From Bin87 sp034423575 (lineage in GTDB: Bacteria > Chloroflexota > Dehalococcoidia > Lucifugimonadales > UBA3495), in the NCBI GenBank assembly GCA_034423575.1, contig DAOUIF010000006.1, positions 1 to 64,000 on the forward strand: a DNA stretch of 64,000 nt. Reading direction: 5' to 3'. The notes below the pieces were generated by a model that saw only the letters and a list, made by a program, of their open reading frames with translations, was not told where the DNA came from and made no database searches. The number at the start of each line of letters is the position of its first letter. Position 1 is the stretch's first letter. Both the position numbers and the translations under genes were made by a program. Shown here piece after piece: positions 33,650-42,424 of the stretch.

Positions 33650-34690
33650 CTAAGGTGTGGAAGCGGACGGGGAGGAGTAACGTCCACGTCTGACAATCGG
33701 GTTTGGTATCCATTGGCGTCCGTTACGTATGACCCTAGCTTTGCCATGAGTGGGGTGTTCGCCCATATTTCCGTGTACTCGGCGTACTCTCTCACGGAGT
33801 GGGCTTTCTACCCAACTAGCCTGACTGTTGGGCCCGCTCCCCCATGCCTCGACAGGAGGCAAAATGAAGTCTCCGTATTTCGGGTCGCCTACGGCTACGT
33901 ACTGCTGCTTGTGTACGCACAGAGCCGTCAGAGCACACACGAAGGCCGCCCGATGTTCGTGGCTTATGATGTATTCAAGAGATCTCGCTAAGTATCGGCC
34001 GGGAGCGAGACGCTCAATCAAAGCGCGCAGGTAGGAGTGCCGCCGGGTAGCCAGATGCTCAACCAATGTGCGTATGAGGTTAGGGGGACATTCTGGATCC
34101 AAATGTTCAGTCAGAGCGATTAAGAAAGGGTGTCTTACTGCGATTTCCCAATATATGTCAGACTTTTCCCGGTCCATTTCCTCCCTTGGAGGAAAGCTCT
34201 GCTCAGACAGGAGGAAAGCTAAGAAAGCGGTGGGGAACGCCTCAACGATGCGATACCGATGAATGCGATGCGGAGAAGTGGCCTCAGCTAACCCCAAGTG
34301 CCTTGGCCTTGCTTCCTGAAGTTCGAGAACCAATTCGGCCAGGTCAATGGCCGCAGGGTGGAGGTCCTGACCTCGTTTATCATCGGTGCGTGCCGGTTGG
34401 CACCGATCCCTGAATACGTACCTGTCGCCCCCCATGAGCATAGCTTCCGCTGCCCGGTAATGGTTAACCGGCTCTAACCCGCAACCAAGTGGCCCGTCGA
34501 TCCCTACCCCAGATAGTTCTGTGCCATAGGGAATAAGTTGACGCAGTGCATCCAGACGTCCGTCTCGTTCGACTCCAGTCTTGAGACACCGCCAAGTGAA
34601 GTTGGCTTGGTCTACGGTGATGAGGCACAGCCCCGTGGTGGCATTGGATTTGGACCAGCCAACGTCAATACCCAAGTAATTTTTGGGCAT
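33650..34690 (-). CDS. DUF429-family protein (RNase H-like fold)
   Basis: A 346-residue DUF429 protein. The family hallmarks are an N-terminal YLGIDVGWSKSNATTGLCLI, an internal GVGIDGPLGCGLEP, a VEAFPTAFLAFLL segment and a C-terminal SHEHRAAFVCALTALCVHK followed by GDPKYGDFILPP. The conserved Asp residues are those of an RNase H-like active site, but activity has not been assigned. The chain is longer than the common 230-260-residue members, with an insertion at 190-250. It converges with the crotonase gene by 12 bases. Confidence 0.7.
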   Translation of the reverse strand: MPKNYLGIDVGWSKSNATTGLCLITVDQANFTWRCLKTGVERDGRLDALRQLIPYGTELSGVGIDGPLGCGLEPVNHYRAAEAMLMGGDRYVFRDRCQPARTDDKRGQDLHPAAIDLAELVLELQEARPRHLGLAEATSPHRIHRYRIVEAFPTAFLAFLLSEQSFPPREEMDREKSDIYWEIAVRHPFLIALTEHLDPECPPNLIRTLVEHLATRRHSYLRALIERLAPGRYLARSLEYIISHEHRAAFVCALTALCVHKQQYVAVGDPKYGDFILPPVEAWGSGPNSQASWVESPLRERVRRVHGNMGEHPTHGKARVIRNGRQWIPNPIVRRGRYSSPSASTP

Positions 34691-34733
34691 GAATTGACCT
34701 CCCCTCTATTGCCGTAAGGTGCCAAAGCGTTTC

Positions 34734-34816
34734 GTCAGAAGCAGGATTTGCTGGATTTTCAGGATGCGGTTTGCAATCCTTTTCATCATCAAAATCCCGA
34801 AGATCCTGCTTCTGAC
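34734..34816. repeat. Long interrupted palindrome
   Basis: Perfect 14-base arms GTCAGAAGCAGGAT (34734-34747) and ATCCTGCTTCTGAC (34803-34816) flank an inner imperfect stem (GGATTTTCAGGATG against CATCATCAAAATCC). The sequence type recalls intergenic CAGGATT-rich repeats known from environmental genomes. It lies between two minus-strand genes and could end or process transcripts. Confidence 0.65.
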
Positions 34817-34824
34817 AAACAACC

Positions 34825-35349
34825 CTACGCATCCGCGAAGGTCAGAGGTTGGCCGAACTTTTCGCCGTGGACGATTTCGGACATGGGCTTGCGCGGCGTG
34901 CCGGTCCCGGGCTCGCGCATGATGCGGTATCCAAAGGGCAGCACCGTGATTAACTCCAGCTCCTCTGGGATGCCCAGCAGGGACTTAACCTGGTCCTGAG
35001 CCTCGCCGCGGACGCCAACGAAGCAGGTACCCAAGCCCTCGGACCAGGCCACCAGTTCCATCTGTTGCAGGGCGCGGCCGGCGTCCAGTTGGGCGCGGCG
35101 CGCGCCGTCCATCACGATGGCGATGGCAACCTGGGACTTGGCGATGAACGTCCCCTGGGTGCAGATTTCGCCCAGCTGCTTGATCGTGTCGAGGTCGCGA
35201 ACGACGATGAAGTGCCAGGGCTGAGTGTTGCTGGAACTGGGCGCCCAGCGGGCGGCCTGCAGGATCTTGTGGAGAACCGCATCGGAGACGGGCTGGTCGG
35301 TGAAGTCGCGGATGGTGCGGCGGGTCCTGATCGCGTTAAAAACGTCCAT
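34825..35349 (-). CDS. Nitroreductase-family FMN oxidoreductase
   Basis: A 174-residue nitroreductase. The N-terminal FMN motif is IRTRRTIRDFTDQPVSD, the second ILQAARWAPSSSNTQPWHFI, and the C-terminal LPFGYR strand precedes the Pro-Arg-rich tail. The enzyme would be a homodimer using NAD(P)H to reduce nitro groups or quinones. It ends shortly before the SMP-30 gene and shares direction with it, 13 bases between them. Confidence 0.88.
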   Translation of the reverse strand: MDVFNAIRTRRTIRDFTDQPVSDAVLHKILQAARWAPSSSNTQPWHFIVVRDLDTIKQLGEICTQGTFIAKSQVAIAIVMDGARRAQLDAGRALQQMELVAWSEGLGTCFVGVRGEAQDQVKSLLGIPEELELITVLPFGYRIMREPGTGTPRKPMSEIVHGEKFGQPLTFADA

Positions 35350-35362
35350 GGTATACCTCCTG

Positions 35363-36280
35363 TTACCGAACTGGCGGCCACATTATCCAACCCCGGCGGC
35401 CGGTGTTGCGCAGGCGCAGCAGGTGTCCGCCCAGCGTAGTGACGTACAGGCTGCTCTGGTCGGCGTCGCCGTAACAGCAGTTGGTGGGCATGTCGACTCC
35501 CACGGGCATGGGATACGTCTCCAGGACGCGACCCTCGGGGGTCCAAACGTAGATCATGGGGCCGGGTCCACTGGCCCAGTTGCCGGCCGTGCCGACAATG
35601 TTGCCCTCGGAGTCAAGGCACATGCCATCGATGCCGCGCTGGGGGCCGCGATGGTCTGTGCCGAACTGGTGCAGTACGATGTACTGCCCCAGCGAGCCAT
35701 CAGAGTTGATCGGATACGACCGCAACTCGCGGACCGCGCCGGGCTCGTTGTCGGTTTGGATGATGTAGAGGGTCTGGTCGTCGGGCGAAACCAGCAGGCC
35801 GTTGGTTCCGGTGGTGTCGAAGGTCACCTGCTGGCAGGTGTAGGAACCATCGGGCTGAGGGTCGGCGCGGAGGATGTCGCGGCCAGCCATCTCCGGCTGC
35901 TCGCTGGGGTCGATGTTGCCGGCGTTCCACGGGTTGCTGAACCAGATGCGGCCCTGCCGGTCGATGGCCAGGTCGTTTGGGGTGTTCAACCGCTGGTCTC
36001 CCAAACGGTCGACAATCGTGGTGGTCGTCCCGTTGGATTCGAACCGAACGATGGATCGCCCGCCGGAGCAGCACCCGTACAGCCGGCCCTCGGCGTCGAA
36101 AGCCAGCCCGTTGGTGTGGTTGGTGCTCTCCCGGTAGACCGTGCACTCGCCGGTGTCGGGGTGGTACGCCATGATGCGGCTCTCAGGGATGTGGGTGAAC
36201 AGCAGGCGTCGGCCATCCCAGGCGGGTCCTTCGGTCAGGCGGCTGAAGGGTCCGGCGACGTGTTCCCATTGCAGTGCCAT
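35363..36280 (-). CDS. SMP-30/gluconolactonase-family protein (1 of 2)
   Basis: A 305-residue six-bladed propeller lactonase from the start MALQWEHVAGPF at 36280; the open frame extends to 36499 without support. Metal-ligand residues fit: Glu in LTEGPAWDGRRLLF, Asn in NGLAFDAEGRLYGC, LNTPNDLAIDRQGRIWFSNP and Asp in GIDGMCLDSEGNI. It is a close paralogue of the protein at 51.5-52.5 kb (shared HxxTNGLxFD, NDLxxD and RPTNCCYGDAD-like blocks). It may hydrolyse sugar lactones. Confidence 0.87.
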   Translation of the reverse strand: MALQWEHVAGPFSRLTEGPAWDGRRLLFTHIPESRIMAYHPDTGECTVYRESTNHTNGLAFDAEGRLYGCCSGGRSIVRFESNGTTTTIVDRLGDQRLNTPNDLAIDRQGRIWFSNPWNAGNIDPSEQPEMAGRDILRADPQPDGSYTCQQVTFDTTGTNGLLVSPDDQTLYIIQTDNEPGAVRELRSYPINSDGSLGQYIVLHQFGTDHRGPQRGIDGMCLDSEGNIVGTAGNWASGPGPMIYVWTPEGRVLETYPMPVGVDMPTNCCYGDADQSSLYVTTLGGHLLRLRNTGRRGWIMWPPVR

Positions 36281-36449
36281 ATTGCTCTCCTGAATCAGGT
36301 GTGGGGATGTCGTTTCTCTGGACCGGGCGAGCGGATTTCCCTGAACCGGAAAATCGCCGTGGTCGCTCGGCATGGCGCCATTGTAGTCCACGCTACGGCC
36401 AAAGTCATCGCGGCCAAGTTGGTAAGACCCGATATCTGCCAACAATCGC

Positions 36450-36478
36450 TTGTTCGGCGCAACATTAATCGTTATAGT
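36450..36478 (+). promoter_or_regulatory. Candidate promoter of the nitroreductase at 36.5 kb
   Basis: TTGTTC (36450-36455), 17-base spacer, TATAGT (36473-36478). A short palindrome AGTGT-CA-ACACT overlaps the start-point side and could be an operator. The first gene begins at 36528. Confidence 0.4.
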
Positions 36479-36527
36479 GTCAACACTTATCAATGGCATG
36501 AAGCCATCCTAAACGGGAGTTGTCGAG

Positions 36528-37130
36528 ATGACACAGAGCAGTCGATTGCGCAGCGGCAACGTTGCTGCCCCGGAAACCGGCGTTTCGGTCTACGAGGCCA
36601 TCCACAACCGCCGCATGAACAACGAGTTCACCGAGTTCGTGCCCAGCCGAGAGTCGTTGCAAAGGATGCTGGATGCGGCGGTGTGGGCTCCCAACCACCG
36701 GCTTACGAATCCCTGGCGGTTCTTCGTCCTGGAGAAAGGCGGCGAGAAGCGCGCTCAGGTTGCGCAACTGGCCTACGACAACCAGTTCGCTCGCAGCAGC
36801 AACCACGAACACGCCGACGGCAGCCGCCAGCGGGTGCTGGATGCACCGGGTCTGATCTACGTGTACAGCGTTCCCGGCGACAGCGAAGAAATGACCCAGG
36901 AGAATTACGCAGCAGCGTGCTGCGCGGTGCAGAACCTGTTGCTTGCCGCCGTGGCCGAGGGCCTGGCCGGCGACTGGAGCACGGGCAACACCACCCGGCA
37001 CCCGGCCCTGGCAGAGACCCTGGGCGGCGAATCCGACTGGACCATGGTCGGCGCGCTGTTCATCGGACAGCCGGCGCGTCCGTCGGCGTCGGTGCGCGCG
37101 CCGGCGGATGAGGTTACCGCCTGGCTGTAA
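36528..37130 (+). CDS. Nitroreductase-family protein
   Basis: A 200-residue nitroreductase-fold protein of a different subgroup from that at 34.8 kb. FMN-binding residues are suggested by YEAIHNRRMNNEFTEF, MLDAAVWAPNHRLTNPWRFF and AACCAVQNLLLAAVAEGLAG. The substrate is unknown. GGGAG lies upstream of the ATG. It is separated from the decarboxylase pair by a strong hairpin at 37150-37182. Confidence 0.8.
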   Translation: MTQSSRLRSGNVAAPETGVSVYEAIHNRRMNNEFTEFVPSRESLQRMLDAAVWAPNHRLTNPWRFFVLEKGGEKRAQVAQLAYDNQFARSSNHEHADGSRQRVLDAPGLIYVYSVPGDSEEMTQENYAAACCAVQNLLLAAVAEGLAGDWSTGNTTRHPALAETLGGESDWTMVGALFIGQPARPSASVRAPADEVTAWL

Positions 37131-37149
37131 ACGAAATCCCGGGTTCCTT

Positions 37150-37182
37150 CGGCCCTACTCGCTCCTGCGGCGAGTGGGGCCG
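37150..37182 (+). terminator. Hairpin between nitroreductase and decarboxylase genes
   Basis: Arms CGGCCCTACTCGC and GCGAGTGGGGCCG pair with one mismatch around a seven-base loop. No U-tract follows, so it may be a Rho-dependent or processing structure. A TATACT box at 37191-37196 lies just downstream, with no clear -35. Confidence 0.4.
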
Positions 37183-37227
37183 ACTTGCGCTATACTGGCC
37201 GCCGATCCGCAGCGCAAGGAGTTCCCC

Positions 37228-37734
37228 ATGCCCTGGACAGAGACCATCGTAGAAACTTTGAAGAAATGGGACACGTCGCTCATCGCCTACGTTCCCGACA
37301 TCTCCATCGATCGGGTGACCAGCATCATCAACGAGGACCCGTTCTTCCACCTGGTTTCCTGCACTCGCGAGGAGGAGGCCGTGGGAGTGGCCGTGGGCAG
37401 CTACGCCGTGGGCCGGAACGCGGCGGTGTTCATGCAGTCCAGCGGGTTCGGCAACAGCATCAACGGCATCGCCAGCCTGTGCCTGCCGTCACGCACGCCC
37501 ATCCCCATTTTCATGAACCTGCGCGGACAGGTGGGCGAGTTCAACATCGCACAGGTGGCCATGGGGAGGAACACCAAGCCCATCCTGGACCTTTTCGGCA
37601 TCGCCCACTACACCATCGAGAGCGAGGACCGAATGGACACGCTGCTGGACGGTGTGATGAAGCTGTGCCACGCCCACCGCAATCCGGTGGCCATCTGCAT
37701 GACTCCCATGCTCCACGGAGGCAAAATTGCTTAG
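37228..37734 (+). CDS. Sulfopyruvate/phosphonopyruvate decarboxylase-like, alpha subunit
   Basis: A 168-residue pyrimidine-binding (PYR) domain subunit of a thiamine-diphosphate decarboxylase of the ComD type. It shows TSLIAYVPDISIDRVTSI, the conserved catalytic-region CTREEEAVGVAVGSYAVGR (with the Glu needed to activate thiamine), and QSSGFGNSINGIASL. It would work with the downstream PP-domain subunit to decarboxylate sulfopyruvate, phosphonopyruvate or a related 2-oxoacid. CAAGGA precedes the ATG. A split enzyme of this type suggests organosulfonate or phosphonate use. Confidence 0.8.
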   Translation: MPWTETIVETLKKWDTSLIAYVPDISIDRVTSIINEDPFFHLVSCTREEEAVGVAVGSYAVGRNAAVFMQSSGFGNSINGIASLCLPSRTPIPIFMNLRGQVGEFNIAQVAMGRNTKPILDLFGIAHYTIESEDRMDTLLDGVMKLCHAHRNPVAICMTPMLHGGKIA

Positions 37735-38284
37735 GTTCGACGCCACCCAACTGGTCCTGCGCCACGCCGGGGATTCGCCCATCGTGGGCAACCTGGGGCC
37801 CACCAGCGATGAGCTCTACCACGCCGGTCACCGGGACCGGAACTTCTACACCTACGGCAACATGGGACTGTGTTCGTCCATAGCGTTGGGGATGGCGCTG
37901 TCCACCGAGGACAAGGTGATCTCGCTGGACGGTGACGGCTCGCTGCTGATGAACCTGGGCGCCATCGCCACCATCGGGCGGGAGAACCCGCCGAACCTGG
38001 TCGTGGTGGTCTGGGACAACGAGATGTGGGGCCAGACGGGCGGGCAAGCCAGCCACACCGCCACCGGCACCAACCTGGAAGAGGTCGCCAACTCCTGCGG
38101 CATCACCAAAACCGCCACCGTGAACGACCTGGAAACGCTGGAAGAGGCGTTCGGCCGGGCCATGCGCGAACCCGGCCCCTGGTTCATCGTCGCCAAGATC
38201 GAAGAGGCCGACCAATACATGCCCGTAGCCCCGGTGGAGCCGGAGTTCACGCTGTACCGCTTCCGGAACACGTACGTGGGGTAA
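37727..38284 (+). CDS. Sulfopyruvate/phosphonopyruvate decarboxylase-like, beta subunit
   Basis: A 185-residue thiamine-pyrophosphate-binding (PP) subunit of the ComE type. The TPP/Mg motif is ISLDGDGSLLMNLGAIATIG ending NPPNLVVVVWDNEMW (GDG...N). It starts at TTG 37727, overlapping the alpha stop by 8 bases, with GGAGG at 37717-37721 just before it. The pair is a heteromeric decarboxylase. In Chloroflexota such enzymes could feed sulfonate-derived carbon, which is inference. Confidence 0.82.
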   Translation: MLRFDATQLVLRHAGDSPIVGNLGPTSDELYHAGHRDRNFYTYGNMGLCSSIALGMALSTEDKVISLDGDGSLLMNLGAIATIGRENPPNLVVVVWDNEMWGQTGGQASHTATGTNLEEVANSCGITKTATVNDLETLEEAFGRAMREPGPWFIVAKIEEADQYMPVAPVEPEFTLYRFRNTYVG

Positions 38285-38288
38285 CCTT

Positions 38289-38594
38289 TTGGCGTCAGCG
38301 GTGGCGGAGGCGGAATACAGCGACTACATCATCTACGCGGACGAGAGTGGAGACCCCAATCCGGCATCTCCGGATACAAACTATCCTGTTTTCGTGCTCA
38401 ACTTCTGCGTGTTCCGGAAGGATCACTACGCCGCTTCGGTGCTACCAGCCTTGGCGGCGTTCAAATTTGAGCATTTCGGGCATGACACGGTGGTGCTTCA
38501 CGAGAACGAGATATGTCCACAGCGACCTCCGTTCACCTTTTTGCGGGACGAGCAAGCACGGACCAGTTTCATGGCAGGGCTAGATAAGGAGTAG
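38289..38594 (+). pseudogene. Truncated DUF3800 protein
   Basis: A 101-residue N-terminal part of a DUF3800 protein: IIYADESGDPNPASPDTNYP with the conserved DES metal-type motif, then YPVFVLNFCVFRKDHYA and HFGHDTVVLHENEI. Complete members are about 230-260 residues, so more than half is missing; a TAG ends it at 38594 and no continuation was found in any frame downstream. Probably a remnant. It begins with TTG, 4 bases after the beta subunit. Confidence 0.6.
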
Positions 38595-38782
38595 TCCGAG
38601 GCTTTTTACACGGATTGGGAACTACCCTGGCCTTCAGCGGCAGCTCGTACTACTCCGAAACCGTCGCCCGCCGGCTCTGCCAGCGTTCAACGAAAGGCGT
38701 CGGTTGCACAACACCATTCGCCAGCCGTAACCATCCCCAATCTCACATCGATGCTATACCACCCTGTTATCGCGGTCAACGT

Positions 38783-38812
38783 TTGCCACCTCCGCCCCGG
38801 TTGGTCTATGAT
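38783..38812 (+). promoter_or_regulatory. Promoter of the 2-oxoacid dehydrogenase operon
   Basis: TTGCCA (38783-38788), 18-base spacer and TATGAT (38807-38812), each with 5 of 6 consensus matches. The predicted start of transcription is about 40 bases ahead of the E1alpha start. Confidence 0.6.
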
Positions 38813-38859
38813 TGACCCGGCGGCCGAGGCCGCTCACTTGCGCTTACGGCGCCGAGGAG

Positions 38860-39930
38860 ATGACCAGCCCGATGACGCAGGCCGCGAGCTCTTTACCCAG
38901 CCAGACCGACGCTAACGGGGCAGTCGCCGTCGCCCAGCGCCACGCCGACACAGAGGCCCTGCCCGACGGCCTCACCGCCGACGACCTCGTCGAAGTATGC
39001 CGGCAGTTGGTCCTAGTGCGGACGATGGACGAGCGCATCTGGATGATGAACCGGCAGGGCAAGGTTCCCATCGCCGCGTCATGCCAGGGGCACGAAGCTG
39101 CGGAACTGGGTTCGCTGCTGGCCGCGCAAAAAGACGGTGATTGTTTCCTTTTCCCGTACTACCGGGACCTGGCGGTCAAGATGGCCGCCGGGCTCACGCC
39201 GCGCCAGGTGATGCTCTCCTTCATGGGCAAGGAGGGCGAGCCATACTCGGGCGCTCGCCAGTTCCCGCTGCAGGGAGCCGACCTGCCGCGGAACATCATC
39301 CAGATTTCCAACGTCGTCGCTGCCGGGCTGACCCAGGCCGTGGGGTACGCGCTGGCATGCAAAATGATGGGCGAAGATACGGTAACCGTCTCCTATTTCG
39401 GGGACGGGGCCACCAGCCAGGGCGAGACCCACGAGGCCATGAACTTTGCCGCCATCCACCGGCTGCCCGTCATCTTCATCTGCGAAAATAACAAGTACGC
39501 TATTTCGACGCCTCAGGACGCGCAAATGGTCATCAGTGACGTCGCGGCCCGGGCCGAGGGCTACGGGTTCCCCGGGTTTGTGATCGATGGGCTGGACCTG
39601 GTCGCCTGCTACGAGGCGACCAGGCAGGGCATCGCCCACGCCCGCAGCGTAGGACCGGTGTTGATCGAGATGAAACTGGAACGCTTCATGCCGCACACTA
39701 CGGACGACGACGACCGACGCTACCGCGATCGTGACGCGCTGGAGGCCGCTCGTCAGTTTGATCCGGTGTCCGTATTCCCGGCCCAGATGGTGTCGCGCGG
39801 GATCCTGACCCAGGAGCAGCTGGATGCGTTCCGGTCCGAAGCCCAGCAGCAGGTCAACGACGCCACGGACTTCGCGGATGCCGCCCAACCTCCCGACGCA
39901 TCGACCATCGGCGACCACCTTTACGTCTAG
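38860..39930 (+). CDS. 2-oxoacid (pyruvate/branched-chain) dehydrogenase E1 component, alpha subunit
   Basis: A 356-residue E1alpha subunit. The TPP motif is VSYFGDGATSQGETHEAMNF ending in FICENNKYAIS, and the phosphorylation-loop-like LERFMPHTTDDDDRRYRD follows. Sequence character (FPYYRDLAVKMAAGLTPRQV) resembles branched-chain 2-oxoacid or thermophile-type pyruvate complexes more than E. coli AceE. Start ambiguity: ATG 38860 is preceded by GAGGAG almost touching it, and ATG 38872 has the same site 12 bases upstream. It is the first gene of E1a-E1b-E2-lipB. Confidence 0.88.
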   Translation: MTSPMTQAASSLPSQTDANGAVAVAQRHADTEALPDGLTADDLVEVCRQLVLVRTMDERIWMMNRQGKVPIAASCQGHEAAELGSLLAAQKDGDCFLFPYYRDLAVKMAAGLTPRQVMLSFMGKEGEPYSGARQFPLQGADLPRNIIQISNVVAAGLTQAVGYALACKMMGEDTVTVSYFGDGATSQGETHEAMNFAAIHRLPVIFICENNKYAISTPQDAQMVISDVAARAEGYGFPGFVIDGLDLVACYEATRQGIAHARSVGPVLIEMKLERFMPHTTDDDDRRYRDRDALEAARQFDPVSVFPAQMVSRGILTQEQLDAFRSEAQQQVNDATDFADAAQPPDASTIGDHLYV

Positions 39931-39943
39931 AGAAGGCCCTGTT

Positions 39944-40927
39944 ATGCCAGAGATGACGGTAATCGAAGCGGTGCGCTCCGCGCTCCACGAAGAGATGGAG
40001 CGGGACGAGCGCGTGTTCGTGATGGGCGAGGACGTGGGCCAGCGCGGCGGCGTGTTCCTGGCCACCCAGGGTTTCATCGAAGACTTTGGCCCGCAACGAG
40101 TCATCGATTCCCCGCTGGCCGAGGCATCGATCATGGGCATCGCCCTGGGCGCCGCGTTCCGCGGGATGCGGCCCATACCGGAAGTGCAGTTCTCCGACTT
40201 CGTTTGGCCCAGCGTCAACCAACTGATCGGCGAGGCGGCCCGCGTCCACTACGGCACTAACGGCGCGCTGAAAGTCCCCATGACGGTTCGCATCCCCTAC
40301 GGCGGCGGGATCCGCGGCGGACTGTACCACTCGCAAAACGTTGAGGCCCTGTTCTTCCATACACCCGGCCTCCTGGTCGTCACGCCTTCCACGCCCTACG
40401 AAGCCAAGGGTCTGCTCAAGTCCGCCATCAGGGACGACAACCCGGTCATCTTTTTGGAGCACAAGAAGACCTACCGCCTGGTTCGCGGGGAAGTGCCCGA
40501 CGAGGAGTACACCCTGCCCATCGGGCCGGCCGACATCAAGCGCGCCGGCTCAGACGTCACGGTGGTCAGCTACGGCCTGGCGATGCACTACTGCCTGGCT
40601 GCGGCGGAGACGGTGGCTGCCGATGGCATCAGCGCGGAGGTTGTCGACCTGCGGACGCTCAAACCGCTGGACACTGAGACCATCCTGGATTCGGTCAAGA
40701 AAACCGGCAAACTGCTGGTCGTCCACGAGGACAACATCAGCGGCGGCATCGGCGCTGAGATCGCGGCGCTGGCCGCCGACGAGGCCTTCGAGTACCTGGA
40801 CGCGCCCATCGCCCGTCTCTGCGGCCCCGATGTGCCCACCATGCCCTTCGCCCAGACGCTGGAAGACGCCTACATGCCCAGCCCGGACGCCATCGCCTCC
40901 GAGCTGCGCCGACTCGCGGCCTACTAG
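39944..40927 (+). CDS. 2-oxoacid dehydrogenase E1 component, beta subunit
   Basis: A 327-residue E1beta, the transketolase-type partner of E1alpha. It begins MTVIEAVRSALHEEMERD with GEDVGQRGGVF, and carries RGMRPIPEVQFSDFVWPSVN, the MTVRIPYGGGIRGGLYHSQN block and VVHEDNISGGIGAEIAAL. The ATG at 39944 fits with AGAAGG 8 bases upstream. Gap to E1alpha is 13 bases. Confidence 0.92.
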   Translation: MPEMTVIEAVRSALHEEMERDERVFVMGEDVGQRGGVFLATQGFIEDFGPQRVIDSPLAEASIMGIALGAAFRGMRPIPEVQFSDFVWPSVNQLIGEAARVHYGTNGALKVPMTVRIPYGGGIRGGLYHSQNVEALFFHTPGLLVVTPSTPYEAKGLLKSAIRDDNPVIFLEHKKTYRLVRGEVPDEEYTLPIGPADIKRAGSDVTVVSYGLAMHYCLAAAETVAADGISAEVVDLRTLKPLDTETILDSVKKTGKLLVVHEDNISGGIGAEIAALAADEAFEYLDAPIARLCGPDVPTMPFAQTLEDAYMPSPDAIASELRRLAAY

Positions 40928-40941
40928 TATCCTTGCTGCGC

Positions 40942-40969
40942 CGTCATTGCGAGCGTAACGCGGCAATCT
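40942..40969. repeat. Half-copy of a CGTCATTGCGAGCG repeat
   Basis: The gap between E1beta and E2 contains CGTCATTGCGAGCG...GCGGCAATCT, the left part of a well-known dispersed intergenic repeat in many bacterial genomes. Only one half is present and it sits inside an operon. Confidence 0.45.
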
Positions 40970-40990
40970 GATTCTCATGAGGACTGTTTC

Positions 40991-42424
40991 GTGGCCCAAC
41001 TGATCGAACTCCCCCATGTCGGCGAGAGCGTCGTCGAAGGCACCATCGGCAAGTGGCTCAAGCAGCCCGGGGACCGGGTGGAACGGTACGATCCGCTGGT
41101 CGAGGTGGTGACCGACAAGGTGACCATGGAAGTCCCTTCGCCAGTGGCCGGCGAGCTGCTGCGGATCATCGCCCAGGAAGGCGAGACGGTCCCCATGGGC
41201 GCGCCCATCGCGGAAGTGGACGACGGCAACGCACCCGCAACCGGCGAGCCGCCAGCGGCGTCGATGGCACCAGCCGCCGCTCCCCCCCCTCCTTCCCCAA
41301 CTCCGACGCCGGTCGCTGCACCCGCATCACCTACCCCAACCTCCTATCTCATCACCGACGCTCGTCCCGTAGGACCCACCGGCGGATCCGCGGTGGAAGC
41401 ACAGAGCCAGGAAGGAGAAGAGGCGGCAACCGAAGTCCCACGGGCCGCAGCGATACCAACGGCCGTGGTACGGGCGGTCGACCAGGACCGAGAAACCACA
41501 GTTGACCGCGCGCCTAACCGCCTCTCGCCGGCGGTGCGCCGGCTTGCTGCCGAGCACAACCTTGATGTGAACCGCATAGCCGGCACCGGCATGGGCGGTC
41601 GCGTCACCAGGAACGACGTGATGCGTTTCCTGGAAAACCAGGCGGCAACGGTCGCGACGGCGGCTCCCGCAATTGTCCCAACCACTGTCGCGCCTGCGCC
41701 CACCGTCGCACCGACCACTCCGTCTGCCGACGAGGAACGCGTCGCGCTCACTCCCGTGCGCCGCATGATCGCCGACGCCATGGTGCGCTCGGTCACCCAG
41801 ATTCCCCACGCCTGGAGCATGGTGGAGGTGGACATCACCGAACTGGTCGGCCTGCGCAACCGGGAGCGCGACCAGTTCCGCGCGCGCGAGGGCGTGAACC
41901 TGACCTACCTGCCCTTTGCGCTGAAGGCGGTGGCGACCGCGTTGAAGGACCATCCTACGATGAACGCGTCCTGGGGCGACGACTGCATCATCCTCAAGCG
42001 TCGCATCAACCTGGGCATCGCCGTGGCCGCGCCCACGGGCCTCGTGGTGCCGGTGATCCACGACGCGGACCGGCTGAGCATCTCAGGACTCGCCCACGCC
42101 GTCGCCGACCTCTCGGAACGGGCGCGCGGCGGAACCCTGCGGCTGGAGGACGTGCAGGGCGGCACGTTCACGGTCAACAACACCGGCGCCCTGGGCAGCA
42201 TCCTGGGCGGGCCGATCATCAACCATCCCCAAGCCGGCATCCTGACCACCGAGGCCGTGCAGCAGCGACCCATGGTCATCAACAACGCCATCGCCATCCG
42301 CTGGATGATGAACCTGTGCCTGTCCTTCGACCACCGGATCAACGACGGCGCCGAATCGGGCGCGTTCATACAGTCGGTGAAGGATCGCCTCGAGGCGATG
42401 GATGGCGACACGCCCATTTACTGA
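40991..42424 (+). CDS. Dihydrolipoamide acyltransferase (E2) component
   Basis: A 477-residue E2 starting at GTG 40991. Residues 1-75 form a lipoyl domain with Lys43 in EVVTDKVTMEVPS. A Pro/Ala-rich linker follows (to about 170), then the E3/E1-binding domain RLSPAVRRLAAEHNLDVNRI with GTGMGGRVTRNDV, a second Ala/Pro linker and the catalytic acyltransferase domain ending LCLSFDHRINDGAESGAF, which contains the His-Asp acyltransfer motif. It transfers acyl groups from E1 to CoA. The complex lacks a local lpd (E3) gene. Confidence 0.92.
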   Translation: MAQLIELPHVGESVVEGTIGKWLKQPGDRVERYDPLVEVVTDKVTMEVPSPVAGELLRIIAQEGETVPMGAPIAEVDDGNAPATGEPPAASMAPAAAPPPPSPTPTPVAAPASPTPTSYLITDARPVGPTGGSAVEAQSQEGEEAATEVPRAAAIPTAVVRAVDQDRETTVDRAPNRLSPAVRRLAAEHNLDVNRIAGTGMGGRVTRNDVMRFLENQAATVATAAPAIVPTTVAPAPTVAPTTPSADEERVALTPVRRMIADAMVRSVTQIPHAWSMVEVDITELVGLRNRERDQFRAREGVNLTYLPFALKAVATALKDHPTMNASWGDDCIILKRRINLGIAVAAPTGLVVPVIHDADRLSISGLAHAVADLSERARGGTLRLEDVQGGTFTVNNTGALGSILGGPIINHPQAGILTTEAVQQRPMVINNAIAIRWMMNLCLSFDHRINDGAESGAFIQSVKDRLEAMDGDTPIY

